A DNA stretch of 63,059 nucleotides, from the IMG/VR virus record IMGVR_UViG_3300025879_000020, positions 1-63,059 of that record; one strand, 5' to 3'. Source of the DNA: a virus. This document shows, piece by piece, positions 53,591-63,011 of this stretch. A program made the translations under genes and the position numbers. A model generated the notes under the pieces. It was not told where the DNA came from. It saw only the letters and a program-made list of their open reading frames with translations, and searched no databases. Numbering within the stretch: the first letter of the stretch is position 1; every line of letters starts with the position of its first letter.

Positions 53591-54916
53591 TTATGCAGCA
53601 GCCATTACGTTCTTCACACCGAAGATACGGAAGTACTGGTTAGCACGATCAGTACCAAGCTCAGAAGCGCCAGCGCCACCCGCAAATGGGTTTGCAACCA
53701 TGCCGTAACGAGTCTTGAAGCCAATCTTAGGCTGGAAAGTCTGCTCGCCAACTGCTTTAACCATAGTCAATGGAACGTATGGGCAGTAGAACATACCAGC
53801 GTCGTAAGGGTTAGCACCACGGTAACCAACAGTCACGTAGTTGATAGTTGCATAAGGATCGATGTAGACCTTCATGCGACCGTTCAATACACCAGCGAAA
53901 GTGTTGCCAGTGTCATCAACGTTCAAGTTGGTAGCCAAAGCGGGAGTGTAGTCCAGAAGACCAGCAGCTGCCAAAGCAGAAGCAACGTCAGAAGAACAGA
54001 TGATGAAGTTACCCTTGCCACGACGAGTGTCTTTAGCAATTGCGTTAGCTTCAAGTTCGATCTTCATGATCAGAGCCTTGTACTTCTCAACAGACCAACG
54101 ACCATCGGTGTCAGCGTCAAGATCGAATAGACCAGCTTTAGCGCCAGTACCTGCGCCAGCAGCAGCAAGTTTAGCTTTCTGGTTTACAGTACGAACCACT
54201 TCACGGTTGATTTCAGCCAAGATCTCTGCAGACAGGATGTTAGCCAACTCAGTTTCAGCGTCCAGACCGTGAACGTTTTTCAGGTCTTGAGCCAATTCCA
54301 TGGTGTACTCAGCTTTCAACGCACGAGTCTTAGCAGTTACGCTAGTACGCTCGATTGAGAACGCCATTTCCTGGAAGTTGTTACCGCCCATGCCGAGCTG
54401 TTCGCCAGCAGCAGTACCCATACCACGACCAACACCGAATGCAGCGTCAACATCAACGTCACCGTCGGTGTTGCCGTCAGCGAAGTCAGCGTCAAGAGAT
54501 GAGCTGTTACCGCCGTGAGCAGAAGTGCCAGTAGAAGCAACGCCAGAGAAGCCAGTGTTAGCTTCGCCGAATAGAGCTTCGCCGCCAGACTGAGTATCGT
54601 AATGAGATTTCATTGCGAAGATCAGACCAGTAGGCTGAGTCATAGGCTGAACGCCAGCGATGTCGTATGCCATTAGGTTAGGCATAGCACGACGCACGAG
54701 GCTGATCAACACAGGGTCGAAGCCAACAGCGCCGCCAGCTACGTTAGTTGTTTCAGTCATGAAAGACTGCTGAGCACGCTCTTCTTGAAGGGCTTTCTCA
54801 GTGTTTTCGAGTAACTGAGCAGTTACAGCTTTACGGTGAGCGTCAGCAATAGGAGCCGCACCTTCAGCTTCGAGGACCGGAGTCCACTTTTCGTTTAATT
54901 TTTCGTTACCAAACAT
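53591..54916 (-). CDS. gp23: Major capsid protein, T4 gp23-like
   Basis: A 441-aa HK97-fold capsid protein: LNEKWTPVLEAEGAAPIADA (about 6-25), RKAVTAQLLENTEKALQEER (about 28-47), IAGVQPMTQPTGLIFAMKSH (about 81-100) and a C-terminus with YCPYVPLTMVKAVGEQTFQP. T4 gp23 is cut by gp21 near residue 65; the site here is unclear, the candidate LEAE|GAAP is at residue 16-20. Gene ends at a strong terminator, as expected for the most abundant late transcript. Confidence 0.95.
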   Translation of the reverse strand: MFGNEKLNEKWTPVLEAEGAAPIADAHRKAVTAQLLENTEKALQEERAQQSFMTETTNVAGGAVGFDPVLISLVRRAMPNLMAYDIAGVQPMTQPTGLIFAMKSHYDTQSGGEALFGEANTGFSGVASTGTSAHGGNSSSLDADFADGNTDGDVDVDAAFGVGRGMGTAAGEQLGMGGNNFQEMAFSIERTSVTAKTRALKAEYTMELAQDLKNVHGLDAETELANILSAEILAEINREVVRTVNQKAKLAAAGAGTGAKAGLFDLDADTDGRWSVEKYKALIMKIELEANAIAKDTRRGKGNFIICSSDVASALAAAGLLDYTPALATNLNVDDTGNTFAGVLNGRMKVYIDPYATINYVTVGYRGANPYDAGMFYCPYVPLTMVKAVGEQTFQPKIGFKTRYGMVANPFAGGAGASELGTDRANQYFRIFGVKNVMAAA

Positions 54917-54937
54917 TTTTGATTCTCCTAATGGAAA

Positions 54938-56092
54938 TTACTTAGATTTTAGGGCTTTCAGGTACGCAGCCATAGATGGGCTATGAATCTGCTCTTTGGT
55001 ACCCTCTTGAAGTTCTTCTTGGATGTCAGCGTTTTTAACTTTAAAGTAAGACTCTTTGACGGTTTGTACCTTATCAGTAAAGGTTTCAATATCGTCAAAG
55101 TCTAGGTTCTCAGTCAAGGAACGTAACTTTTCAACTTCGGTTTCTGCCATACCAACAGTTGCTTCACGAATAATATCTTCGCGAGCAAAGTTAGCGACTT
55201 TTTCAGTTAACTCGATGTTCTCGCCGATAGCTTTGTTGAGGTTTTCCTCAAGCTCTTCGTTAGCAGCAGCAAGTTCGTCTACCAAGTCAACCTTAGTTTC
55301 TGGTACTTCGATGTAGTTTTCAACGAAAACAGTTTGAAGCTGGTTGATGAAGTTTTCAGCGATGCTGGCACGTAGACCATTATTAATCGCAACTTCGTTT
55401 TGCTCCATCCAGTTCTCAACCACGTAGTTTAAGTATCCGTCTACTTTTTCTACAAGATCGCTATGTACGGTTTCTACTTGCTGAGCAAGCTTCTCTTCGT
55501 AGCTCTCTTCCAGTTTTTCGATTTCGGCAGAAAGTTTAGATTTAACAGCAGCTTCAAAGATAACGGCAGCTTTGTCTTTGAAACCTTCAGTCAGGTCAGC
55601 TTCTTCAGAGACAAGGGCATCCAAGTCTTCTTCAAAGTTAAACTTAACTTCTGGCTCAACAGATTCAGCAACAGCTTCTTCTTCAACTACTACTTCTTCA
55701 GACATAACCTTAGTGTAGGCTGTCGTCAAGTCGTCTTTGCTCATTTCAGACAAAGTGTCGAACATAGCTTTCATCATACCAGCTTTAGTAGTAGGCACTT
55801 CTGCTGATTCTTTAGCCATCTTCTTAGACTCAGTTTTCTTCTTAGACTCGGCAGGCTCTTCGTCCTCATCCCCGTCTTCGTCGTCTTCGTCATCTTCTTC
55901 GTCATCATCGTCGTCCTCGACTTCGCCCTCTTCGTCGTCTACTTCGACTTCGGCTTCTTTTTCTTCAGCCTTTTTCTTAGCAGCTTCGGAGAGTTCCTCG
56001 TCAACTTCAACGTCTTCAGCAACTGTTTCCAATTGCTCTTCATTGATGTCTTCAATGAGATCAACTTCTTGATCTTGAATTTCTTCAGACAT
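54938..56092 (-). CDS. gp22: Prohead scaffold core protein, gp22-like
   Basis: A 384-aa acidic helical scaffold: N-terminal Glu/Asp-rich region (EVEVDDEEGEVEDDDDDEED, about 47-66), Lys/Ser part with KKKTESKKMAKESA, then long helices. It fills the prohead and is degraded by gp21; ELSE|AAKK and DLTE|GFKD match the L-x-E|A/G consensus. ATG 56092 has AAGGAG 5 nt upstream. Lies between gp21 and gp23 in T4 order. Confidence 0.88.
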   Translation of the reverse strand: MSEEIQDQEVDLIEDINEEQLETVAEDVEVDEELSEAAKKKAEEKEAEVEVDDEEGEVEDDDDDEEDDEDDEDGDEDEEPAESKKKTESKKMAKESAEVPTTKAGMMKAMFDTLSEMSKDDLTTAYTKVMSEEVVVEEEAVAESVEPEVKFNFEEDLDALVSEEADLTEGFKDKAAVIFEAAVKSKLSAEIEKLEESYEEKLAQQVETVHSDLVEKVDGYLNYVVENWMEQNEVAINNGLRASIAENFINQLQTVFVENYIEVPETKVDLVDELAAANEELEENLNKAIGENIELTEKVANFAREDIIREATVGMAETEVEKLRSLTENLDFDDIETFTDKVQTVKESYFKVKNADIQEELQEGTKEQIHSPSMAAYLKALKSK

Positions 56093-56111
56093 GTTCACTC
56101 CTTACAAAGTG

Positions 56112-56762
56112 TTAAAGTTTCGAGAGGAAATCTTGGAACACACGGATCTGGGCTTCAGCCAAGTCCGCTTTAGATGCTCTTTTGATCTCAGTCTCATACT
56201 TTTCAATTTCTTGCGCTTTGAGAATACCGTTATCCCAAACCCAATCCACACCTTCCATGATGCCATTTACAAAGGCTTCTGGTGCGCTGGGGTCTTGTAC
56301 GATGTCGACAGTAGAAAGCATAAAATCTTCCTTAACGTACATCGCACCTTCGCGACGCTCAAGACTACCCATACCACGACTTGAGACGCCTAACTGACAT
56401 CCGCCATCGACAAGACCCTTTACGATCTTACCCATAGGAGTATCCAGTATCAACGCCTTCCCGATCACATTAGAGCCTTCAATACGAAGGTCGGTAATGC
56501 GATGCGAAACTTTATCTAGGTTTACAGTTGGACCATCTGGGTGGTTTAGTTCCCCAACTGCACGACCTTTCTTAACTTGTTCGTTTACATATTTTTCTAC
56601 TGCAGGACCCAAAACCGACATGGGGTAAACACGACCATTGCGGTTTTTCTTATCGCCCTGCATAAAGATACCTTCTATATATACCTTCTTTTCGCCCTTT
56701 TCGGTGGCTTCGGTAATATAGCTTAGATTTATATCTTCATTGTGTTCTGTTATTAGCTTCAT
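56112..56762 (-). CDS. gp21: Prohead protease, T4 gp21-like
   Basis: A 216-aa serine protease of the herpesvirus-assemblin-like group. GIFMQGDKKNRNGRVYPMSV (about 31-50), AVGELNHPDGPTVNLDKVSH (about 70-89, His site) and GVSSRGMGSLER (about 125-136, catalytic Ser) match T4 gp21. It cuts scaffold, gp23 and internal proteins after L/I-x-E. Its likely substrates include the cassette at 16.8-22.4 kb. Confidence 0.94.
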   Translation of the reverse strand: MKLITEHNEDINLSYITEATEKGEKKVYIEGIFMQGDKKNRNGRVYPMSVLGPAVEKYVNEQVKKGRAVGELNHPDGPTVNLDKVSHRITDLRIEGSNVIGKALILDTPMGKIVKGLVDGGCQLGVSSRGMGSLERREGAMYVKEDFMLSTVDIVQDPSAPEAFVNGIMEGVDWVWDNGILKAQEIEKYETEIKRASKADLAEAQIRVFQDFLSKL

Positions 56763-56763
56763 C

Positions 56764-56997
56764 TTACTTACCCATTAGGTCGGCGAATTCTTTGGCAGAA
56801 GCTTCTGCTTCTTTTTCCGACTTATATTCGTCTAACTTGGTGCCGTCGATGTAGACCATAAACTTGGAGCCTTTCTTGGTAATCAAGGCATCGACCTTTG
56901 ATTTACCAACGGTAAACTCTTTGACCTTTTTCTCTCCAGAAGGGACTTTAGTCTTCGCTTCCGAGAGATTCGTCATCAGTTGCTTGAATGTCAACAT
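56764..56997 (-). CDS. gp68: Prohead core protein gp68-like
   Basis: A 77-aa protein with N-terminus MLTFKQLMTNLSE|AKTK, which has an F-K-x-L and LSE|A pattern as in the cassette proteins and T4 core-protein termini. The remainder is Lys-rich alpha-beta. T4 position between gp67 and gp21 fits the core protein gp68. ATG 56997 is preferred over the longer frame. It overlaps the gp67-like gene by 50 nt. Confidence 0.68.
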   Translation of the reverse strand: MLTFKQLMTNLSEAKTKVPSGEKKVKEFTVGKSKVDALITKKGSKFMVYIDGTKLDEYKSEKEAEASAKEFADLMGK

Positions 56998-57160
56998 CGT
57001 CCTCACCTGTAGTTGCGTTATAAATCGAGGCAGCAACGTCGATCCGCTTACTGTCCAGTGCTGCGGAAACCTTCGTTGCCATCACAGCATCAAAGGTTGC
57101 TTTCGTCGCTTCATCGTCGCCCGTTTGAAGGGCTGAAATTAAATCAGTAACATTGCTCAT
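56948..57160 (-). CDS. gp67: Prohead core protein gp67-like
   Basis: A 70-aa protein: helical N-terminus MSNVTDLISALQTGDDEATK, VMATKVSAALDSKRIDVAAS then an acidic tail DDVDIQATDDESLGSED. This helix plus acidic tail matches T4 gp67 (prohead core). It follows a late promoter by 22 nt, starts the gp67-68-21-22-23 head operon, and overlaps the gp68-like gene. Confidence 0.72.
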   Translation of the reverse strand: MSNVTDLISALQTGDDEATKATFDAVMATKVSAALDSKRIDVAASIYNATTGEDDVDIQATDDESLGSED

Positions 57161-57181
57161 AATAATCACCTTTTATACACT

Positions 57182-57189
57182 TATTTATA
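57182..57189 (-). promoter_or_regulatory. Late promoter TATAAATA of the head operon
   Basis: Exact late -10, TSS near 57174, 14 nt before ATG 57160. Confidence 0.82.
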
Positions 57190-57201
57190 CTAAAGTGGTT
57201 T

Positions 57202-58692
57202 TTAGAAGTCGACGTCTTCGTCGTCTCCGTAAGTACCTTTCTCGTCTTCAATCTGCTTGTCGATTTCTTCCATCTCTTCGTCAGACTGCATCAAGATATT
57301 TCGACGAACATACTCAACAGAGTAGTATTTACCCACATATTCGTCAAGCTCACGTAACGTATTCACTCGTTCGCGAAGAATCTCGGCTTCTTTCAATTCA
57401 GCAAAGTAAGATTCCTGCTGATAGTCTACATTGATATCAGAACGCATCCAATGCCAATCATCACGAGTAGCGATACCCTTTAAGATCAACTGGACCTTTA
57501 GCGCCTGATAGAACATGTCCGAGAACTTGTTACGCAGTTTAGAAACGAAGCGTGCAAACTTAACTTCGTCTCGAGTAATCTCTGATGTACGACCCAAGCT
57601 GAATTGCGCTTCTTGCTCTAAACGATTTAACGGAACGTTCAGCGCCTTATACAACTTCTTCTGGAAGTACATAATGTCGTCAATCTGACCAAGGTTCTCA
57701 CCGCCAGGAAGGGTAGTGATCTCAGTTCCACGACCACCCTCTCGACGAGGTAACCAGAAGTCTTCTAGCATCGACATATGCGAACGATCGTCTGAGACTT
57801 CGCCCGACTGAGCATCGTAAACCATTTTGTTACGATAGTTGTTCATAATAGAACGAAGGTATTCTTCAGCCTTACCTTTCGGCAGGTTACCAACGTCAAT
57901 ATAGAAAACTCGACGCTCTGGCGCACGAGACATACGATAAATCACCAACGCATCTTCCATCATACGAAGTTGATTGGCTGGCTTCATAGCCTTATCTAAG
58001 TAAGAAACTACACGATCCTTTTGCGGCGATAGTAGCCCAGAAGGAACATAGATAATAGAGTCTTTTGAGATCTTCAAACCTTGACCAGATTTGTTCAACC
58101 CAGAATCTTGATAAATGTAATACTCTTCGATCCCCTTGACTATAGCTGCGCCAGTCTTAGGATCCTTTTCTTCAAACACTTCTTTTACTTTACGGATTCT
58201 TGTTGGGTCGATTGGACGCAACTCTAGAATACCTTTCTTGGGTGACTTCTCGTCAATTACAATATGGAAGTATAACCGCCCGTCCACGTACCAACGTCGG
58301 AATAGGTCGTGCGCATTATTCTTAAAGTTTAAGAGAGATAGAATATTATCAAACTCTTCTCGAATCATCTTCTTGATACGGTCTGGTTGATCTAACCGAT
58401 CAAGCGCCAATTCGAGGGCAGTACCATCATCATCAATTACAATAGACTCATTAACTATATCTTCGATAGCAGCGTCGACTTCTGGATGTTGAGCAACCTC
58501 ACGATACTTTTTGATAAGCTCGTTTTCGTTTTTGGCTTGTCCGCCAGACATGTCAAGGTATTGACCAAAATGTCCACCAGCTTTAATAACGCCAGCACCG
58601 TCGTCTTCCATCGGTGCTACAAAAGAACGCTTCCTTTCGTTTTCTTTAGAATCGTCCTTTCGTTTTATCTCAAACCCAAATAATTCAGCCAT
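57202..58692 (-). CDS. gp20: Portal vertex protein, T4 gp20-like
   Basis: A 496-aa portal protein forming the dodecameric gate for DNA. Visible blocks include VDAAIEDIVNESIVIDDDGT (about 72-91), NNAHDLFRRWYVDGRLYFHI and NVPLNRLEQEAQFSLGRTSE (about 353-372). Length and order (after gp19, before gp67) fit T4. It follows a late promoter and a leader hairpin. Confidence 0.95.
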   Translation of the reverse strand: MAELFGFEIKRKDDSKENERKRSFVAPMEDDGAGVIKAGGHFGQYLDMSGGQAKNENELIKKYREVAQHPEVDAAIEDIVNESIVIDDDGTALELALDRLDQPDRIKKMIREEFDNILSLLNFKNNAHDLFRRWYVDGRLYFHIVIDEKSPKKGILELRPIDPTRIRKVKEVFEEKDPKTGAAIVKGIEEYYIYQDSGLNKSGQGLKISKDSIIYVPSGLLSPQKDRVVSYLDKAMKPANQLRMMEDALVIYRMSRAPERRVFYIDVGNLPKGKAEEYLRSIMNNYRNKMVYDAQSGEVSDDRSHMSMLEDFWLPRREGGRGTEITTLPGGENLGQIDDIMYFQKKLYKALNVPLNRLEQEAQFSLGRTSEITRDEVKFARFVSKLRNKFSDMFYQALKVQLILKGIATRDDWHWMRSDINVDYQQESYFAELKEAEILRERVNTLRELDEYVGKYYSVEYVRRNILMQSDEEMEEIDKQIEDEKGTYGDDEDVDF

Positions 58693-58720
58693 TTTTCACC
58701 TGCTATTGAAGATATAGCTA

Positions 58721-58740
58721 GGAGGGGACGAATCCCCCCC
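58721..58740 (-). terminator. GC-rich hairpin between gp19 and gp20
   Basis: GGGGA/TCCCC stem with UUCG loop (minus strand), 28 nt before the portal start and downstream of a late promoter. May be a terminator for gp19 read-through or a leader structure. Confidence 0.5.
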
Positions 58741-58768
58741 AAGCCATTCAGTTAACTAATACTAAGAT

Positions 58769-58776
58769 TATTTATA
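58769..58776 (-). promoter_or_regulatory. Late promoter TATAAATA of gp20
   Basis: Exact late -10 just after the gp19 stop; TSS near 58761, giving a 69-nt leader that includes the hairpin 58721-58740. Confidence 0.75.
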
Positions 58777-58780
58777 CCGC

Positions 58781-59302
58781 TTATGAAGTGGTATTAGATT
58801 CCCAGTATTGTACTTGCATCTCAACGGTGAACTCTTCGATAGTGTTTTCGCTATCGTAAGAAACTTCGATTGCCGATACGTTAGTTGGGAAACAACCACG
58901 GAAATCGTATTTCTTAACCGCAGAACCATCTTTATCAAGCTGCTCAACAGCAAGGTCAGCCATATAAGAAATCGGGTTAGTTAGACCGTCGTTCGAAGTA
59001 TGCCCGTTGATGGTGTTCATCCAACGCTCCATCGGATCACGAATAGAGAAGTTCGTGTCGTTGATGATAGTAATAGTCCAAGGTTCGAACGTGCGGTCGC
59101 CAGCAATTTGAAGCTGACGTCCACGGAACGGAATAGTAATTGGAGCAATGATTGATGCTGGCAGCTGAGCTGCTTTACACATAAACGATGCCAATTCTAC
59201 TGGACCACCTACTGGACCAAAGTTTACAGTAGCTTTGAAGAGGTTAGCACGAGCGCCACCACCTGTCAGCTTACCTTTAAAGTCGTCAATTCGTAGTGCC
59301 AT
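58781..59302 (-). CDS. gp19: Tail tube protein, T4 gp19-like
   Basis: A 173-aa tube protein: MALRIDDFKGKLTGGGARAN, PASIIAPITIPFRGRQLQIA (about 49-68), GDRTFEPWTITIINDTNFSI. Length is close to T4 gp19 (163 aa). It stacks in hexamers inside the sheath. Translated 5 nt after gp18. Confidence 0.94.
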   Translation of the reverse strand: MALRIDDFKGKLTGGGARANLFKATVNFGPVGGPVELASFMCKAAQLPASIIAPITIPFRGRQLQIAGDRTFEPWTITIINDTNFSIRDPMERWMNTINGHTSNDGLTNPISYMADLAVEQLDKDGSAVKKYDFRGCFPTNVSAIEVSYDSENTIEEFTVEMQVQYWESNTTS

Positions 59303-59307
59303 TGTTA

Positions 59308-61338
59308 TTAACCCCCAACGATTTCTGAGAACTCAACGCCAGTACGAGTGGCAATGAAATTCAATGTGATGAAGTTAATCGAGCGTGCAGGCTTGATGTA
59401 GATATCGGCTACGAAACGGTTAGTATCGATTACCTGACCAGTGTTGTTAGTCTCGTCACAAACAACCAAGAAGTCAGTGATACCACGACGACCCTGTACG
59501 TCACGAAGGAAGGGTTCTACCAGATTGCGGAACTGCGCACGGGTGAACTCGTCGTTATATTCGAAGAGCGAGAAGCGAGAAGATTTCGCAATTGCTTTTT
59601 CGAGAACGATAAACAGGCGACGAACGTTAATGCGGTCAAACGCAGAAGGTTTGGCAAGTGCGGTCTTGTCACCGAACAGAACAGTACCTTCTCCTGGGAA
59701 CGAAACAAGAGGGTTGACACGAGCTTTGTAAAGCGTATCACGCTCAGCTTGCTTAGGATTCCAAGCGAGTTTAACAACACCACGAAGCTGACCACGGTTC
59801 AGACCAGCTGGCGAGAACCAAGCGTCTGCAACGTTATCTGTGTTAGCACACAGACCAGCAATCGTACCTGCTGATGAGATCCAACGATATGTGTCGTTGT
59901 ACTTGTCGTAAACGTAGATAGCGCCTGAATCAAACACACCATAAGAAGATGAGTTGATCGCATCAGCCCACTCTTTAACAGAGTCTACGTCACGAGCAGA
60001 GATTGGAGGAGAAACAAATGCCACAGCATCTTTACGACTTTCAGCAACTTCAATTACTGCCTGCGCATCAGCAGAAGCAAGTGAAGAACCGATAATCAGG
60101 TTTACGTCCAGAGTATCAGCGTCGTTAAAGATATCGTAACCAGCTCCAGTATCATTGCTGTCGGCGATAGTGTTAGCACCACCAGCAAGGGTATAGGATT
60201 TAGCAACAGCGCTTGTAGCAACTTCCGAGTCTTCTTCACCAAACCACAAGTAGTTTGAAGTACCGTTAATAACTTCCGGATAGTAGTTATTGGTACCATC
60301 TTCTTTCTTAGCGCCTTCAACAGTAGAAAGGTATGCGAACGTTTCTAGTACAGTGTTAGCCGTACCAGTGAAGCTGCCGTTAGTGTCGAGAACAACGATG
60401 TGAATTTCGCCCGCATCAGGTGCAGTGTCGAACAAACCAGCGAAGTCTTCGAAAGAAGTGTGAGAGAATGAAGTTGAGTTAGCAACGATAACCTCAATAG
60501 AGTTACCGACTTCACCAGGACAGCGTGCAATCCAAGCACCTGCACCAGCCAAAACCAGAGACTCGTAGTGATCTTCGTTCTTAACAAGCAAACCAGCGGA
60601 AGCAACGGTAGCTGTACCAGTGGCAGAGCCAGTGATTGATACAGTAGGAGCAGAAGTATAGCCAGAACCGCCATTGGTTACTGTAACACTTTCTACGCCA
60701 AGGTCGATATCCACGGACAGACCAGTACCTGCGCCAACTTCAAGTAGGACACCAGTGAGACCAGCAGAGATAGCGCCATAAGAACCGCCATCTACAACTT
60801 CGATTCCAGATACGGAACCACCAGTACCGACAGAAGTGATGCGAAGAGAAGCTTCGCGACCAGCGCCGATGTTGAGTACGAGAATATCGCCTACCGAGTA
60901 GTCAGCACCAGCAGCGTCGATTGATGCGTCAACTACTTTAAGAGTAGCTGTCGCAGCTGCGTCAGTACCGCCACCGCCTGTGAAAGACACAGTTGGTAAG
61001 CTAGTGTAAGCCGAACCAGCGCTAGTTACTTCTACTGAAGATACTGCGTCAGTTGCGGATGTTGCGTTTTTGAGTCCAGACGTATTGATACGAGCTACAC
61101 GCAAGTCGTTGCCATAAGACAAAAACTGAGCAGCGTTAAAGAAGAACGGAGCGGTAGCGGAATCAGGTGATCCGAATTTAGCAACCAAATCTTTTTCGCT
61201 TGTAACTTGAACAACTTGTTCTACTGGACCCCATTTGAATGAACCAGCAATAGCACCGATAGAGGTAGATACGGCTGGAACAACATTGGTTAGGTCGATT
61301 TCTTTGACCTGAACTCCAGGGGATACTAGAAAAGCCAT
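59308..61338 (-). CDS. gp18: Tail sheath protein, T4 gp18-like
   Basis: A 676-aa contractile sheath: FLVSPGVQVKEIDLTNVVPA at the start, SIGAIAGSFKWGPVEQVVQV, and a C-terminal core YIKPARSINFITLNFIATRT. The middle (about 100-275) is a Gly/Ser/Thr-rich insertion with repeated units such as VTSAGSAYTSLPTVSFTGGG and VTNGGSGYTSAPTVSITGSA, a decoration-type repeat. Late -10-like site at 61380. Confidence 0.95.
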   Translation of the reverse strand: MAFLVSPGVQVKEIDLTNVVPAVSTSIGAIAGSFKWGPVEQVVQVTSEKDLVAKFGSPDSATAPFFFNAAQFLSYGNDLRVARINTSGLKNATSATDAVSSVEVTSAGSAYTSLPTVSFTGGGGTDAAATATLKVVDASIDAAGADYSVGDILVLNIGAGREASLRITSVGTGGSVSGIEVVDGGSYGAISAGLTGVLLEVGAGTGLSVDIDLGVESVTVTNGGSGYTSAPTVSITGSATGTATVASAGLLVKNEDHYESLVLAGAGAWIARCPGEVGNSIEVIVANSTSFSHTSFEDFAGLFDTAPDAGEIHIVVLDTNGSFTGTANTVLETFAYLSTVEGAKKEDGTNNYYPEVINGTSNYLWFGEEDSEVATSAVAKSYTLAGGANTIADSNDTGAGYDIFNDADTLDVNLIIGSSLASADAQAVIEVAESRKDAVAFVSPPISARDVDSVKEWADAINSSSYGVFDSGAIYVYDKYNDTYRWISSAGTIAGLCANTDNVADAWFSPAGLNRGQLRGVVKLAWNPKQAERDTLYKARVNPLVSFPGEGTVLFGDKTALAKPSAFDRINVRRLFIVLEKAIAKSSRFSLFEYNDEFTRAQFRNLVEPFLRDVQGRRGITDFLVVCDETNNTGQVIDTNRFVADIYIKPARSINFITLNFIATRTGVEFSEIVGG

Positions 61339-61379
61339 TTGTTATTCCTCATTTGAATTTACAAGACACATTACAAGGT

Positions 61380-61387
61380 AATTTATA
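61380..61387 (-). promoter_or_regulatory. Late promoter (TATAAATT) of gp18
   Basis: 7 of 8 match to the late consensus; TSS near 61372, 34 nt before ATG 61338. Confidence 0.6.
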
Positions 61388-61409
61388 TTCACTACCATTA
61401 TTTAGTAAT

Positions 61410-63011
61410 TTAGAAAACTCCAGTATTTAGGGTAGTTTCCCAGACGTTACCGTCGCCATCAACTTCGTACTCTTTCTCGGTTCCATCGTTGATTATACCG
61501 AAGGGGACTAGATCATTCTCGATAGCGGATATTTGCTCCCTGTACATTAATTCTTTTAAGTCGATGTCCGTCATCTCGGAGAAGAACGGAGTCGTTGCGA
61601 ACCAAGAAAACATCACTAGGTTCATAACCAAGTCATCGTGATTGTTATCAGAAGCTTCGTAAGACGAGCCCCTTGCTACGAATGTAGATAATTCTACGAT
61701 CGTATCCGAATCGAGCACCTCAATCTTATTCTGTTCTATAAGGTCTTTAAGGTTAGAGCAACCAATACGCTTAATCTTTCGGTTCATCATAACACCGATT
61801 GCGCCAGCTTTAACCATAGATTCGACGTGAGTGTTTTCGTACTCTAGCTCGTAATAGAGACCATTTGCTACGACAGCACCCTGATCGTTCGATTCAATAA
61901 CAACATATGCCTTATTAAAAGTGTTAGCATATTTATATATTATATCGGGAAAGAGTAACGGCGAGATCATATTGTTACGATACACCGCAACCTGTTTAAA
62001 GGGTCTTTCCGTTATGTCAATTATGTTAAATGTAGAATAGTCTTGTCCTCGACCTTTAGCCACGTCTACAGTCATAATGTATTCGTGGTCTTCTACTGGT
62101 TTATGGTATACCGAAACTCCATCTTGTCGGTATAAAGGGTTAGAAGATTTAAGCTGTAACAACTTATCTCCAGCAATCAGAGTATTACCGTTACCCATGA
62201 ATGTGTTACCAAATTCTTGGTCAAACTGTAACTCTGACGTATTAGAAACCGTTTGTCGCTTCCATTCTTCGTCTCGCCCAGGAACGTCCCACCAATCAAC
62301 CCTGAAAGATTTATATTCGTTCGTTCCTTGGACGGCTCCTTCCCACAGCTTATGATAAATGTTACCGATACCATTAGCAGTAGAAGTAATGATTACTCGC
62401 GATGTCTTACCTGATGACACCACTGGATAAGTGGAAGTGTAAAACTCTCCTGCGTTTTCGACGAATGCGAACTCGTCCAAGAATAGGAGGTTGACAGACA
62501 TACCACGGATGGAGGATCCAGAAGTAGCGGCAGCGATAATACGACTATTATTGGAAAACTCAATTGAACCTTTGTTTAACGTTTTACATCCAGGTTGTAA
62601 GAAGAATGGTAAGTTTTCCAGCGCCAAAGTAATCCTAGTAAGCATTTCCCTAGCAGTGGCGCCTTTGTTCGCCAATATAGCGATGGTCTTTTCGGGGTGG
62701 AATATCGCAAACCAAAGCAAATAAACCACTGAAGAAATAGATTTACCCGACTGTCTACAAGCAAGGACGATAGAAAACCTATTATCGTTGAAGTGATCAA
62801 ACATCTCTCTCTGATAAGGGTAAAGGTTAAACGGAACCAATCCTTTATCGAGCGATACGATCTTAATGTAAGTCTCCGCAAAGTATGAAGGGTCTTTCAT
62901 ACACTTTGCGTATTCCCTCACTTCATCTGCTGTCCACTGTTGCTCAACGCCATCTCGCTTTACATTTGGATTGCCGAGGTATCCGAGCTCGTTATTCTTG
63001 ATCTTGTGCAT
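61410..63011 (-). CDS. gp17: Terminase large subunit, T4 gp17-like
   Basis: A 533-aa packaging motor. ATPase domain with Walker A ACRQSGKSIS (about 84-93) and Walker B LLFLDEFAFVE (about 176-186); nuclease domain with MTVDVAKGRGQDYSTF (about 315-330). It cuts concatemers and pumps DNA through gp20. ATG 63011 lies inside gp16 (20-nt overlap). Confidence 0.95.
   Translation of the reverse strand: MHKIKNNELGYLGNPNVKRDGVEQQWTADEVREYAKCMKDPSYFAETYIKIVSLDKGLVPFNLYPYQREMFDHFNDNRFSIVLACRQSGKSISSVVYLLWFAIFHPEKTIAILANKGATAREMLTRITLALENLPFFLQPGCKTLNKGSIEFSNNSRIIAAATSGSSIRGMSVNLLFLDEFAFVENAGEFYTSTYPVVSSGKTSRVIITSTANGIGNIYHKLWEGAVQGTNEYKSFRVDWWDVPGRDEEWKRQTVSNTSELQFDQEFGNTFMGNGNTLIAGDKLLQLKSSNPLYRQDGVSVYHKPVEDHEYIMTVDVAKGRGQDYSTFNIIDITERPFKQVAVYRNNMISPLLFPDIIYKYANTFNKAYVVIESNDQGAVVANGLYYELEYENTHVESMVKAGAIGVMMNRKIKRIGCSNLKDLIEQNKIEVLDSDTIVELSTFVARGSSYEASDNNHDDLVMNLVMFSWFATTPFFSEMTDIDLKELMYREQISAIENDLVPFGIINDGTEKEYEVDGDGNVWETTLNTGVF

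Noticed and set aside
55737-56072. 111-aa Ser-rich plus frame opposite gp22
   Set aside because: Mirror of the acidic repeat of gp22 (GAA/GAC read as TTC/GTC and TCx); artefact.
61930-61937. TATAAATA inside gp17
   Set aside because: Inside coding sequence and almost 600 nt upstream of the next gene start; gp18 has a nearer late-like site.
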